A stretch of DNA of 33,935 nucleotides from positions 1 through 33,935 of the forward strand of contig JAFXVX010000012.1 in the NCBI GenBank assembly GCA_017534745.1. Reading direction: 5' to 3'. The translations under genes and the position numbers were made by a program. This document shows positions 27,284 to 33,935 of this stretch, in pieces (the stretch's first letter is position 1; every line of letters begins with the position of its first letter). This DNA comes from Bacteroidales bacterium. GTDB taxonomy: Bacteria; Bacteroidota; Bacteroidia; Bacteroidales; UBA932. The notes beneath the pieces are model-generated. The model saw only the letters and a program-made list of their open reading frames with translations. It did not search any database and was not told the origin of the DNA.

Positions 27284-27322
27284 CAAACATACAAATTTAG
27301 AAAACTTTTTCTACCTTTGCAA
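27284..27322 (-). promoter_or_regulatory. promoter region for the 41-residue peptide and M64 gene
   Basis: On the - strand, TTG (27320-27322), a 20-nt spacer, TAAATTTG (27292-27299). A second full -7 match, TATGTTTG (27284-27291), directly abuts it. The region overlaps the divergent tmRNA promoter. Confidence 0.6.
27312..27319 (+). promoter_or_regulatory. -7 box for tmRNA
   Basis: TACCTTTG, identical to the boxes ahead of tRNA-Ser and tRNA-Asp, 11 nt before the mature tmRNA 5' end. No TTG at the usual distance. Confidence 0.72.
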
Positions 27323-27329
27323 TCCATCC

Positions 27330-27724
27330 GGGGATGCTCTGGTTTTGACAGCACTGACCTCGGACGGTAAGCACGCCGGGCGTAGGAGCCTTGCCCGTAA
27401 ATCTCAGACTCCAAAAAACAGTTGCCAAAAACAACTACGCACTCGCTGCCTAATCTGACTTAGTCGATTAGCTTAATCCGCGGAGCCAAGGCTGCCCCGC
27501 CGACGAGTATCCCCCGGACTTCAGGCCGGTCCAGTGCCGACAAGGGGGTATCATTAAGACCGGATGCACGGAGGGACTCCCTTAAACTCCGCCAAGACTC
27601 AGGGGATAAGGACGCGACAAGCCCGCTTTCCGGCATTCACGCCCCGACAGCCAAAGGAAAGATAAGCGTGTAGAAAGCCGCCTGTAGCGGTGTTTGGACG
27701 GCGGTTCGACTCCGCCCATCTCCA
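27330..27724 (+). ncRNA. ssrA: transfer-messenger RNA
   Basis: A tmRNA of about 395 nt that rescues stalled ribosomes and tags the nascent protein for proteolysis. The 5' end GGGGATGCTCTGGTTTTGACAG is the classic tmRNA opening and pairs with CATCTCC at 27717-27723. The T-arm GGTTCGACTCC precedes it. The tag reading frame at 27424-27453 encodes AKNNYALAA and a stop; the resume codon GCC is at 27424. The NNYALAA ending is typical of Bacteroidota. Pseudoknot regions fill 27460-27660. A strong terminator follows. Confidence 0.96.
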
Positions 27725-27725
27725 C

Positions 27726-27764
27726 AAAAAGGTCGAAGTGGCAAGTCACTTCGACCTTTTTTTT
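27726..27764 (+). terminator. terminator after tmRNA
   Basis: GGTCGAAGTG pairs with CACTTCGACC around loop GCAAGT, flanked by an A-run and eight T residues. A short inverted copy of the tmRNA 3' end (GCGGAGAT, 27765-27772) follows. Confidence 0.9.
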
Positions 27765-27812
27765 GCGGAGATTTGTCCTCCCCCTAGGCCTACGGCCGGT
27801 CCCCCAGGGGAC

Positions 27813-27895
27813 ATGCGACCTTCGGCTTTGCCTTCGGTCGGTGCCTCCGGTCGTCGCTACGCTCCTCAACTACGGCACGGCGGCTGATGCCGCCC
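27813..27895 (+). repeat. dispersed repeat family 2, copy B (after tmRNA)
   Basis: Begins ATGCGACCTTC, continues CTTCGGTCGGTGCCTCCGG and ends in CACGGCGGCTGATGCCGCCC, aligning with copy A at 24860-24954 with a shorter middle. It lies between the tmRNA terminator and the serpin gene, 37 nt before the serpin ATG. Confidence 0.72.
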
Positions 27896-27931
27896 CTCTA
27901 AAGGCACAATTTATGCAGGGAAGGCGGCGCT

Positions 27932-29191
27932 ATGAAAAAAATCCTAATCTCACTTATGGCTATGATTTCAGCCTTGGCGGCGTGCGGGGCAAACAGTTCC
28001 CCGGAGCCCGCGCCGGGTAAACCCAACAAACGTGAAAACATCGAGTTGACGAAGGAGCAGCAGGAGTATGTGGCGAAGGGTAACGAGTTCGCGCTCAAGC
28101 TGATAGGGAAGCTCTACAAGGAGAAGAGCTTCATCTGCTCGCCGCTGAGCCTGCAGTTTGCGCTCGGCATGGTGAACGCCGGGGCGCGCGGGGCGACCTC
28201 CGACGAAATCTGCGAGATGCTCGGCTACGGAGCGGGCGACCCGGATGCGGTCAACGCCTACGCCAAACTGCTCGCCGACGCCCTTGCCAGCGTGGACAAC
28301 ACCACGAGGATGGACATCGCCAATGTCCTTGTCTATAACACCCACGACGACAACGGCGGTGGCATCCGCCTAAAGGAGCCGTATGTTAAGGCGCTGGATA
28401 AGTTCTACGACGCCGGCATCGAGACCTTCGATTTCACCACCGAGAACCAGAAGGCCCTCGGCCGTATCAACGGATGGTGCGCCGAGAAGACCAACGGGAT
28501 GATCCCGTCGATCCTCGGCCAGGTCAGTCCCCTCGCCCTTTGCTATATACTCAATGCGGTGTATTTCAAAGGGATATGGGCCAATAAATTCAACAAGAAC
28601 TCAACCCGCGAGCAGGATTTCTACCCCGAGAAAGGCGCTTCAAAGAAAGTCGAGATGATGCGCATCACGGAAGATTTCGCCTACTCCGCCAACGAGACTT
28701 GGAAGACCCTCACAATGCCCTACGGGAACAAAGCCTTCCGGCTGACCGCCTTCCTGCCCCAGAGCGGGAAGACCGTCAGCGACGTTCTCGCCAGGCTCGA
28801 CGCTTCCGCCCTTGACTTCGCGACCCGCCGCGCCTACTACGACGAAATCATCGTCGCCTTCCCCAAGTTCGAGACCGCATCCGAGCTCCCGCTCAACGAT
28901 GTCCTCAAGGAGCTCGGGATGAAAAAGGTCTTTAAAAGTGGTGCCGCAGACCTGAAAGGGATGTGCGAATCAGCCAGCAATGTCAGCAACGTGTTCCAAA
29001 AGGCGAAAATCAAACTGGATGAAGAAGGGACTGAAGCCGCCGCCGTGACCGTCGTCCAGGTTGACGGCTGCACCGCCATCCCCAATCCTCCGGAGCCCAA
29101 GCGGTTCATCGCCGACCATCCGTTCCTTTACGTGATAACGGAAGTCAGTACGGGCGCCGTAATCTTCGCCGGCTGCTACGCGGGAGACTGA
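27932..29191 (+). CDS. serpin lipoprotein (serine protease inhibitor)
   Basis: A 419-residue serpin with lipobox LAAC (lipidated Cys18), so it is tethered to the envelope. The serpin core is complete: SFICSPLSLQFALGMVNAGARG, the NAVYFKGIWANKF strand and the C-terminal FIADHPFLYVI. The reactive-loop hinge EEGTEAAA has small residues at P12-P9, as in inhibitory serpins. Counting from P15 Gly puts Cys380 at P1 and Thr at P1', within VDGCTAIPNP. A Cys at P1 is unusual. The likely role is protection from host or community proteases. No clear promoter was seen; repeat B lies upstream. Its 3' end overlaps the convergent NusG-like gene by 16 nt. Confidence 0.93.
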   Translation: MKKILISLMAMISALAACGANSSPEPAPGKPNKRENIELTKEQQEYVAKGNEFALKLIGKLYKEKSFICSPLSLQFALGMVNAGARGATSDEICEMLGYGAGDPDAVNAYAKLLADALASVDNTTRMDIANVLVYNTHDDNGGGIRLKEPYVKALDKFYDAGIETFDFTTENQKALGRINGWCAEKTNGMIPSILGQVSPLALCYILNAVYFKGIWANKFNKNSTREQDFYPEKGASKKVEMMRITEDFAYSANETWKTLTMPYGNKAFRLTAFLPQSGKTVSDVLARLDASALDFATRRAYYDEIIVAFPKFETASELPLNDVLKELGMKKVFKSGAADLKGMCESASNVSNVFQKAKIKLDEEGTEAAAVTVVQVDGCTAIPNPPEPKRFIADHPFLYVITEVSTGAVIFAGCYAGD

Positions 29192-29817
29192 ACCTTTTCC
29201 AGATACTTCGGTGATATAAAAGTGGTCGCCACTGCGACGAAGCCTTCGATGGCGACGAGCAGGCGGCGATCCTTTTTTATGCGCCTGATGTAGCCTTCAA
29301 CACCCTGTAGCGGTCCCTCCTGGGTCACGCGAACCCTGTCGCCCTGCTTGAAATTGACTATGCTCTCGTCGGAGAAGAACTCGAGGCCCTCGGCGCCGGA
29401 ATCGCAGACCATGCGGAACATCTTCATCTGACCGTCGGGAATAACGGCAGGGGCCTTCCTGTCCACCGTCATATAGAGCATCGCCTGCAGCAGGTCGCCC
29501 TTGAGAGAGAACATCATCGATCTCTCGAAATCGGCCTTGACCTGCAGGGCGTCCTGCAGGGTGCCGCGGAAGAAAAGAAGCGAGGCCACAATCGTCTTCC
29601 TTTCATATATAAAGGGGCCTTCAACTTTGTATTTGCCGTCGCAGCGCTTGGAATCGGGCATTGCGAGACGACGCTTCACGCGGAAAAACTCATCCCCCTT
29701 GAGCATCCTGAGGCTCACGGGGATAAAGGTTTCCAGCCCGCGGCCGACAAGGATTTCTTCCGCGTCGAAAACCTTGTTGTAGAAGACTTTGAGTGCAAAC
29801 CAGTGCTGCTCGTCCAT
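29176..29817 (-). CDS. UpxY/NusG-like transcription antiterminator
   Basis: A 213-residue NusG-family protein. The N-terminal NGN domain begins HWFALKVFYNKVFDAEEIL, followed by the ETFIPVS segment. The C-terminal KOW domain reads FKQGDRVRVTQEGPLQGVEGYIRRIKKDRRLLV. In Bacteroides such UpxY proteins prevent premature termination in capsule or exopolysaccharide operons. Here no polysaccharide genes are adjacent, so it is an orphan or acts elsewhere. The middle region (about 60-135) is longer than in housekeeping NusG. It starts 4 nt after the alanine racemase stop and is probably cotranscribed with it. Confidence 0.85.
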   Translation of the reverse strand: MDEQHWFALKVFYNKVFDAEEILVGRGLETFIPVSLRMLKGDEFFRVKRRLAMPDSKRCDGKYKVEGPFIYERKTIVASLLFFRGTLQDALQVKADFERSMMFSLKGDLLQAMLYMTVDRKAPAVIPDGQMKMFRMVCDSGAEGLEFFSDESIVNFKQGDRVRVTQEGPLQGVEGYIRRIKKDRRLLVAIEGFVAVATTFISPKYLEKVQSPA

Positions 29818-29821
29818 GGTG

Positions 29822-30931
29822 CTACCTGACTATGACACGGTCTATCCTGCGGGGGATGCTGGTCATCACCTCATAGGGAATGGTGTCGAGGATCCCTGCG
29901 AGCTCATCCACCGTCGGGTCGTCGCCGAAGACGGTCACGGTGTCTCCGACGCGGACATCGACCCCGGTCACGTCGAGCATGCACATATCCATGCAGATAT
30001 TGCCTATGGTCGGGACCCTCTTGCCGTTAACCGAGAACGAGGCGTTGCCGCGGCCGAGGCGGCGGTCGATGCCGTCGGCATAGCCGACAGGGATGGTCGC
30101 TATCGTCGTCCCTTCTGGGGCGATGGCGCCGCGGCGGCCGTAGCCTATAGCCCCGTCCTCCGGACCCAGATGCTTGATCTGCAGCACTTTGCACTTAAGC
30201 GAAGCAACGGGCTTCAGCCGCACTCCCGGAAGCGCGCTGATGCCGTAGATCCCGATTCCAAGGCGGACCATATCGAACTGGTACTGGGGAAAACGCTGTA
30301 TGCCGGCAGAATTGAGGATATGGCGCATAGGGCGATACCCGAGGCGGGATATAAGCTGCTCGGAATTGCGCGTGAAAAGCTCCGCCTGGGCGAGAGTGAA
30401 CTCGTCCTGGGCAGGATCCTCGGCCACGCTGAGATGCGAGAAAATCGATTTGACCTTCACCTCGGGGCAGCGCTCCAGAAAGGCCGAAAGCGCTTCCAGC
30501 TCGCCCGACATGAAGCCGAGCCGGTGCATACCGGTGTCGAGCTTGATGTGGACGGGGAAATCCTTCATGCCGCGGCGGCGGAGCACGGCGGCAAGTTTTT
30601 CGAGAGCATCCAGATTGGGGATGCTGGGCTCGAGACGGTGGTCGATGATCTCGTCGAAGAAATCGGTCCCGGCGGTGAGCACGAGTATGGGAAGGGCGAT
30701 ACCGCTCTGGCGGAGCTCCATACCCTCTACGGGGTATGCAACCGCAAGATAATCGGCCCCTTCACTTCGCATCAGGGAAGCGAATTCGACTGCGCCGTGG
30801 CCATAGGCGTTGGCCTTGACGAGCACAAGGAGCTTCGTCTCCGGCTCCAGCAGGGACCGGAAATACCTGTAGTTGTCCCTGCAGGCGGGAAGGCTCAGCT
30901 CAAGCCGTGAAAATTCGTCTTCTCTTTTCAT
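29822..30931 (-). CDS. alr: alanine racemase
   Basis: A 369-residue PLP enzyme that interconverts L- and D-alanine, supplying D-alanine for peptidoglycan. Fold-type III barrel features are clear: PLP Lys39 in VKANAYGHGAVEF, the HIKLDTGMHRLGF segment, NSAGIQRF, and the RLGIGIYG segment. The C-terminal beta domain carries GYGRRG (catalytic Tyr), TIPVGYADGIDRRLGRG and GNICMDMCMLDV. Length matches the stand-alone enzyme; the MurF-Alr fusion seen in some Bacteroidota is absent. The -7 box TAGATTTG (30942-30949) lies 10 nt ahead of the ATG. Confidence 0.96.
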   Translation of the reverse strand: MKREDEFSRLELSLPACRDNYRYFRSLLEPETKLLVLVKANAYGHGAVEFASLMRSEGADYLAVAYPVEGMELRQSGIALPILVLTAGTDFFDEIIDHRLEPSIPNLDALEKLAAVLRRRGMKDFPVHIKLDTGMHRLGFMSGELEALSAFLERCPEVKVKSIFSHLSVAEDPAQDEFTLAQAELFTRNSEQLISRLGYRPMRHILNSAGIQRFPQYQFDMVRLGIGIYGISALPGVRLKPVASLKCKVLQIKHLGPEDGAIGYGRRGAIAPEGTTIATIPVGYADGIDRRLGRGNASFSVNGKRVPTIGNICMDMCMLDVTGVDVRVGDTVTVFGDDPTVDELAGILDTIPYEVMTSIPRRIDRVIVR

Positions 30932-30941
30932 CTCAGAAGTG

Positions 30942-30949
30942 CAAATCTA
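30942..30949 (-). promoter_or_regulatory. -7 box for alr
   Basis: TAGATTTG on the - strand, a full match to TAnnTTTG. It is back-to-back with the box of the divergent peptidase gene at 30963-30970. Confidence 0.6.
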
Positions 30950-30962
30950 CATATTTTTTCCG

Positions 30963-30970
30963 TATTTTTG
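30963..30970 (+). promoter_or_regulatory. -7 box for the YugP-type peptidase
   Basis: TATTTTTG, a full match. It overlaps an earlier in-frame ATG at 30968, which rules that codon out as the start and supports 30995. Confidence 0.6.
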
Positions 30971-30994
30971 CACTCGGACCAATTTTTAGAGGCT

Positions 30995-31675
30995 ATGGAT
31001 GCAAGCACTATTCTGATATGGGTAATCATGGCGGTGGTGATGATCGCCAGTACGTTCGTCCAGAAAAGGCTGACTTCGAGGATTGCGCAGTACTCCCGGG
31101 TCGGCGCCCCGCTCACCGGGGCCCAGATCGCCGAGAGGATGCTCGCCGAGAACGGCATCCGCGATGTCAAGATAGTCTCCATCGAAGGGACCCTCACGGA
31201 CCATTATAACCCGACAAACAAGACAGTAAACCTCTCCCACGACGTCTATTACGGTCAGAACATAGCGGCCTGCGCCGTCGCCGCCCACGAGTGCGGCCAC
31301 GTCCTCCAGCACGCGAGCGGCTACTTTCCTCTCCGCATCCGCACGATGCTGGTCCCGGTAGTCAATTTCTCAAACAAGGTGGTGCCGTGGGTGCTCCTTG
31401 CCGGGGTCCTGCTCGTCCAGGTGGTGCCCCAGCTGCTATGGCTCGGCATCGGCCTTTTCGCCATGACGACCCTCTTCAGCATCGTCACCCTCCCCGTCGA
31501 GATCAACGCCAGCTCCCGCGCGGTCAAATACCTCGAGATGACCGGAGTCGCGACCTACCAGACAAAAGAGATGGCGGCGGACGCCCTCAAGTGGGCCGCC
31601 TACACCTACGTAATAGCAGCGCTCAGCTCCCTCGCTACGCTGCTCTACTACGTCTCAATGGCAAGGAGAAATTAA
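30995..31675 (+). CDS. YugP-type membrane zinc metallopeptidase
   Basis: A 226-residue membrane protein of the neutral zinc metallopeptidase-2 family (YugP). An N-terminal membrane helix (TILIWVIMAVVMIASTFV) is followed by the zinc motif HECGH at residues 98-102 in AVAAHECGHVLQH. Upstream TLTDHYNPTNKTVNLS is also diagnostic. Two or more membrane helices follow near 125-165 and at the C terminus. The substrate is unknown. An ATG at 30995 is chosen because the -7 box overlaps an earlier ATG. The gene converges on the RHH-like gene with a 6-nt gap and no clear terminator. Confidence 0.9.
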   Translation: MDASTILIWVIMAVVMIASTFVQKRLTSRIAQYSRVGAPLTGAQIAERMLAENGIRDVKIVSIEGTLTDHYNPTNKTVNLSHDVYYGQNIAACAVAAHECGHVLQHASGYFPLRIRTMLVPVVNFSNKVVPWVLLAGVLLVQVVPQLLWLGIGLFAMTTLFSIVTLPVEINASSRAVKYLEMTGVATYQTKEMAADALKWAAYTYVIAALSSLATLLYYVSMARRN

Positions 31676-31681
31676 TCCTTT

Positions 31682-31915
31682 TTAGAACAGGGTCGGATGG
31701 TTCTCATCGAGAGCGGTGAGGACCTTGTCCATAATCGCCTCGCGGAAAAGCGCGGCGCGGGATTTTACACCGAACCGGTCGCAGAACTCGTCAATAGCGG
31801 CCTTCTCACGGTCGTTGATGTGGAAGGTCTTGCGGTGGCGGCGGCGCAGCGCCTGCTTCTGGCGCTCGAGAAAATCGGGATCGACTCCCTGGAGCTGCTC
31901 TTTTTTCTTTTTCAT
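31682..31915 (-). CDS. small RHH-like protein
   Basis: A 77-residue basic protein. The segment KTFHINDREKAAIDEFCDRFGVKSRAALFREAIMDKVL has the strand-helix-helix pattern of ribbon-helix-helix DNA-binding proteins, preceded by a Lys/Arg-rich arm (KKKKEQ, RRRHRK). It is too short to include an effector domain and no toxin gene is adjacent. Its ATG overlaps the stop of the DJ-1 gene (ATGA at 31912-31915), so it is translated from the same mRNA. A regulatory role is inferred from fold only. Confidence 0.72.
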   Translation of the reverse strand: MKKKKEQLQGVDPDFLERQKQALRRRHRKTFHINDREKAAIDEFCDRFGVKSRAALFREAIMDKVLTALDENHPTLF

Positions 31916-32481
31916 AGCAACAAACCTTTTCTGACGGCATCCGCCGCGGCTTCGCCCTTGATACGGGCGAGGATGGCCAGGCCGAACTCCATGGCGAGGC
32001 CGGGGCCGCGTCCGGTGATGAGGTTGCCGTCCTCCTCGACTGAGGCGCCGGTGCAGACCGCGCCCTTCGAGACGGGAATGGCCTCGCAGCCGGGATAGCA
32101 TGTGAAGCGCCTCCCCTCCTGCCCCGGCAGCTGGGAGGTCACCAGCCCGGGCGCGGCGCAGATCGATGCGACTAGTCCGCCGCCCTCAAAGTGGCTGACC
32201 ATCAGCTCGATGAGCTCTTTCTTCTCTGCGAGATACTTCGCGCCGGGAAGGCCGCCGGGAAAAACAAGCGCCGACGCACCTCCGGCCGCGAATTCGTCCT
32301 GAAACTCCGCGAAGTTCATGTCGGCGTCCACACTGACGGAGTGGGAACTTTCGACCGTCCAGCGATCATCGTAGATGGACACCGTCCGGACGGGCACGCC
32401 ACCCCGGCGCAGGATATCCACGGTGCAAAGGGCTTCCATGTCCTCGAAGCCGTCCGCAAGAAATAGATACGCTTCCTTCAT
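31912..32481 (-). CDS. DJ-1/PfpI family protein
   Basis: A 189-residue protein of the DJ-1/YajL branch. The nucleophile elbow is VASICAAPG with Cys108, and the supporting Glu16 lies in GFEDMEAL. GGLPGAKYLAE and GRGPGLAMEFGLAI complete the family pattern. Members act as glyoxalases, deglycase-like enzymes or oxidative-stress chaperones; which one applies here cannot be told. The ATG lies only 4 nt beyond the 3' end of tRNA-Gln with no terminator between, so the gene should be transcribed with the tRNA. Confidence 0.93.
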   Translation of the reverse strand: MKEAYLFLADGFEDMEALCTVDILRRGGVPVRTVSIYDDRWTVESSHSVSVDADMNFAEFQDEFAAGGASALVFPGGLPGAKYLAEKKELIELMVSHFEGGGLVASICAAPGLVTSQLPGQEGRRFTCYPGCEAIPVSKGAVCTGASVEEDGNLITGRGPGLAMEFGLAILARIKGEAAADAVRKGLLL

Positions 32482-32485
32482 AGTG

Positions 32486-32556
32486 TTGAGGTAAGAGGAT
32501 TCGAACCTCTACTGAGGGAACCAAAATCCCTAGTGCTACCATTACACAATACCTCA
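32486..32556 (-). tRNA. tRNA-Gln (UUG)
   Basis: A 71-nt tRNA. The acceptor pairs TGAGGTA with TACCTCA, discriminator A. The anticodon stem AGGGA/TCCCT encloses TTTTGGT with anticodon TTG. The T-arm GAGGTTCGAATCCTC is intact. CCA is not encoded. It has no terminator and leads straight into the DJ-1 gene. Confidence 0.96.
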
Positions 32557-32570
32557 AGATTTATGCGCAG

Positions 32571-32578
32571 CAAAAGTA
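32571..32578 (-). promoter_or_regulatory. -7 box for tRNA-Gln
   Basis: TACTTTTG on the - strand, a full match to TAnnTTTG, 14 nt before the tRNA 5' end. No TTG at the expected -33. Confidence 0.65.
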
Positions 32579-32622
32579 AGGTTTTTTTTGGTAATTTTTA
32601 TATATTTCGGAAAATAACGGAT

Positions 32623-33060
32623 ATGGATCAGGACGAAAAGTACATAAGGGAGGCGCTGAACGAGGCGCTGGTGGCGCTCGACGAGGGGGAGATCCCCATC
32701 GGAGCGGTGGTTGTGTGGAAAGACCGGATTATCGGGCGTGGCCACAACATGACGGAAAAGCTGGGCGACGCGACGGCGCATGCCGAGATGATAGCCATCA
32801 CGGCGGCGACGGAGGCGCTCGGAGGCAAGTATCTCAACGACTGCACGTTGTATGTGACGATTGAGCCCTGCCCGATGTGTGCGGGAGCGATGGCATGGTC
32901 GCAGCTCGGGCGGCTCGTTTACGGCGCGCCGGACCAGAAGCGCGGCTTCTCATTCTTCGAGCCTTCCCTGCTCCACCCTTCGACGGAAGTGGAATACGGC
33001 ATCCTCACCGACGAGTGCTCGTCCCTCCTTGTTGACTTTTTCAAATCCAAGAGAAAATGA
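32623..33060 (+). CDS. tadA: tRNA adenosine(34) deaminase
   Basis: A 145-residue zinc deaminase that converts A34 to inosine in tRNA-Arg(ACG). The zinc and catalytic residues are His53 and Glu55 (TAHAEM) and Cys83 and Cys86 (EPCPMCAGAM). GEIPIGAVVV and the C-terminal helix region are typical. The ATG at 32623 (MDQDEKYIREAL) is chosen; an upstream ATG at 32533 lies inside tRNA-Gln and cannot be the start. Its stop overlaps the YhhN start by 4 nt. Confidence 0.95.
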   Translation: MDQDEKYIREALNEALVALDEGEIPIGAVVVWKDRIIGRGHNMTEKLGDATAHAEMIAITAATEALGGKYLNDCTLYVTIEPCPMCAGAMAWSQLGRLVYGAPDQKRGFSFFEPSLLHPSTEVEYGILTDECSSLLVDFFKSKRK

Positions 33061-33719
33061 AAAAATACTGGCCTCTCCTTGTCCCGGTGGTGCTTTACGC
33101 CGCCTTTGCCGTCACGGATATCTTCTGGTTCCGCTGCGCGATAATAGTATTCCTGCTGGCCCATGTGCTCTGGCTTCTCTTCGCCAAAGTCCCTAAGGAG
33201 CACCGCAGGAAGGCGGCCTTCATCCCGGCAGCGTTCTTCTTTTCCATCATCGGAGACCTGTTCCTCCACTTCGACGAAGGCCGCGCTCCCCTGTTCATCG
33301 CCGGCGTCGCCGTCTATTTCGTAGCCCACATGAGCTATATCGGCTTCAGCCTGCGCCGCGGCAAGGTCAACTGGTGGATGATGGGCATCCTCACAACCCT
33401 GTTTACCATCTACTTCATCTTCCTCCTGTATCCTAACATCTCCGACACAGGCATCCTGGTAGCAGTGTTCCTCTACATCCTCGTCTCCTGCTTCTCGGTC
33501 TCCGCCGCCTCCGGAATGCCCCTCGGCGACGGGATGGACAAGCTGGCCAAAGGACTTGTCATCGGCGGCATCTCATCCCTGCTGTTCTCCGACTTCGTGC
33601 TTTCGCTCCACGATTTTGTCGGCATCCAGACCGGTTATTTCCTGATGCTCCCGACCTTCTACCTTTCCCAGATGCTCGTCACGGCAGCACTTATCCATCT
33701 TTTCTACGAAAAAGATTAA
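33057..33719 (+). CDS. YhhN/TMEM86-family membrane protein
   Basis: A 220-residue membrane protein with seven to eight hydrophobic helices, fitting the YhhN family. Conserved acidic positions appear in membrane context: IIGDLFLHF near residue 64 and LLFSDFVLSL near 180, plus a YLSQMLV segment near the end. Animal TMEM86 relatives are lysoplasmalogenases, which cleave the vinyl-ether bond of lysoplasmalogens. Some anaerobes do make plasmalogens, so that activity is conceivable here but unproven. It is coupled to tadA by an ATGA overlap. Confidence 0.8.
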   Translation: MKKYWPLLVPVVLYAAFAVTDIFWFRCAIIVFLLAHVLWLLFAKVPKEHRRKAAFIPAAFFFSIIGDLFLHFDEGRAPLFIAGVAVYFVAHMSYIGFSLRRGKVNWWMMGILTTLFTIYFIFLLYPNISDTGILVAVFLYILVSCFSVSAASGMPLGDGMDKLAKGLVIGGISSLLFSDFVLSLHDFVGIQTGYFLMLPTFYLSQMLVTAALIHLFYEKD

Positions 33720-33726
33720 AAAAAAT

Positions 33727-33756
33727 TTGGAAACAGAAAAAAAAGGACTACCTTTG
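33727..33756 (+). promoter_or_regulatory. Bacteroidota-type promoter for tRNA-Asp
   Basis: TTG (33727-33729), a 19-nt spacer, TACCTTTG (33749-33756), with the same spacing and box as the tRNA-Ser promoter. Confidence 0.85.
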
Positions 33757-33795
33757 TAGCCCGCTAGCAAAAGCGACCAGCAAAACGCTGAAATT

Positions 33796-33869
33796 GGTGC
33801 GGTAGTTCAGCTGGTTAGAATGCCGGCCTGTCACGCCGGAGGTCGAGGGTTCGAGTCCCTTCCGCACCG
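33796..33869 (+). tRNA. tRNA-Asp (GUC)
   Basis: A 74-nt tRNA. The acceptor pairs GGTGCGG with CCGCACC, discriminator G. The anticodon loop CTGTCAC contains GTC. The D-arm (GTTCAGCTGGTTAGAAT) and T-arm (GAGGGTTCGAGTCCCTT) are standard. CCA is not encoded. Confidence 0.97.
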
Positions 33870-33872
33870 CCT

Positions 33873-33907
33873 AAAAATGCCTCTCACATACGTGAGGGGC
33901 ATTTTTT
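33873..33907 (+). terminator. terminator after tRNA-Asp
   Basis: AAAAATGCCTCTCAC pairs with GTGAGGGGCATTTTT around loop ATAC (one G-U pair), followed by a T-run. Nothing further is recognisable up to the window end. Confidence 0.88.
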
Positions 33908-33935
33908 ATATCTGATTCTTCGTGATAATGTACTG

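Noticed and set aside
27582..27869. A 95-codon - strand frame across the 3' part of tmRNA
   Set aside because: It lies over tmRNA, its terminator and repeat B. Coding use is very unlikely.
29789..30910. A 373-codon open frame on the + strand opposite alr
   Set aside because: It mirrors a complete alanine racemase gene and has no recognisable domain or promoter.
31682..32481. A toxin-antitoxin pair made of the RHH-like protein and its neighbour
   Set aside because: The overlapping partner is a normal DJ-1 enzyme and no toxin fold lies next to the RHH-like gene.
32533..32622. Upstream in-frame extension of tadA
   Set aside because: The extended start lies inside tRNA-Gln, and the added residues do not match TadA.

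Overview
The window looks like chromosomal DNA from a GC-rich member of the Bacteroidales (phylum Bacteroidota). The evidence is: repeated promoters of the Bacteroidota type (TTG, about 19-20 nt, TAnnTTTG); almost no Shine-Dalgarno sequences; a tmRNA tag ending NNYALAA; a serC-serA-DUF1015 cluster; an UpxY/NusG-like antiterminator; a fimbrillin-like domain; and several lipoproteins and outer-membrane beta-barrels. GC is high by eye (mid to upper 50s percent). A Rikenellaceae-like gut lineage is plausible, but this is inference. No CRISPR array, prophage, SusC/SusD pair or complete classical IS was seen.

Layout. 139-3144 (+): a small protein and a secreted M6 metalloprotease. 3149-7779 (-): a DUF308-like membrane protein, dnaG and metG, tightly packed. 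7821-10022 (-): recQ. 10204-11456 (+): an FKBP-type lipoprotein isomerase and a DUF3127 protein with an SSB-like tail, closed by a strong hairpin. 11501-11672 (-): a candidate structured RNA with 6S-like architecture. 11698-15353 (-): serC, serA and DUF1015, interrupted between serA and DUF1015 by an AT-rich GIY-YIG nuclease gene framed by inverted short palindromic repeats. 15391-16637: yigZ (-) and a pRiA4b ORF-3-like protein (+). 16713-22473 (-): two tandem OmpA-family proteins, an MFS sugar transporter and a ROK glucokinase. 22574-24618: an outer-membrane phospholipase A-like protein (-) and an unassigned outer-membrane protein (+). 24720-27724: tRNA-Ser, a fimbrillin-like/M64 peptidase lipoprotein preceded by a 41-residue peptide, and tmRNA. 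27932-33719: serpin lipoprotein, UpxY-like protein, alanine racemase, YugP-type Zn peptidase, a small RHH-like protein, a DJ-1 protein directly behind tRNA-Gln, tadA and a YhhN protein. The window ends with tRNA-Asp.

Gene logic. Most of the window is housekeeping: translation, replication, serine synthesis, D-alanine supply, glucose uptake and phosphorylation, and ribosome rescue. It is interleaved with envelope and host-interface products (M6 and M64 peptidases, serpin, OmpA pair, PldA-like barrel). The accessory signal is carried mainly by repeats. One family of about 30-40 bp palindromes flanks the GIY-YIG gene, supplies that gene's stop codon, sits in frame inside DUF1015, and recurs beside glucokinase. 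A second family of about 85-95 bp lies just beyond the terminators of both tRNA-Ser and tmRNA. The GIY-YIG/palindrome unit resembles the arrangement of REP palindromes with their RAYT transposases, but with a nuclease of a different fold. It is the best candidate here for an undescribed system.
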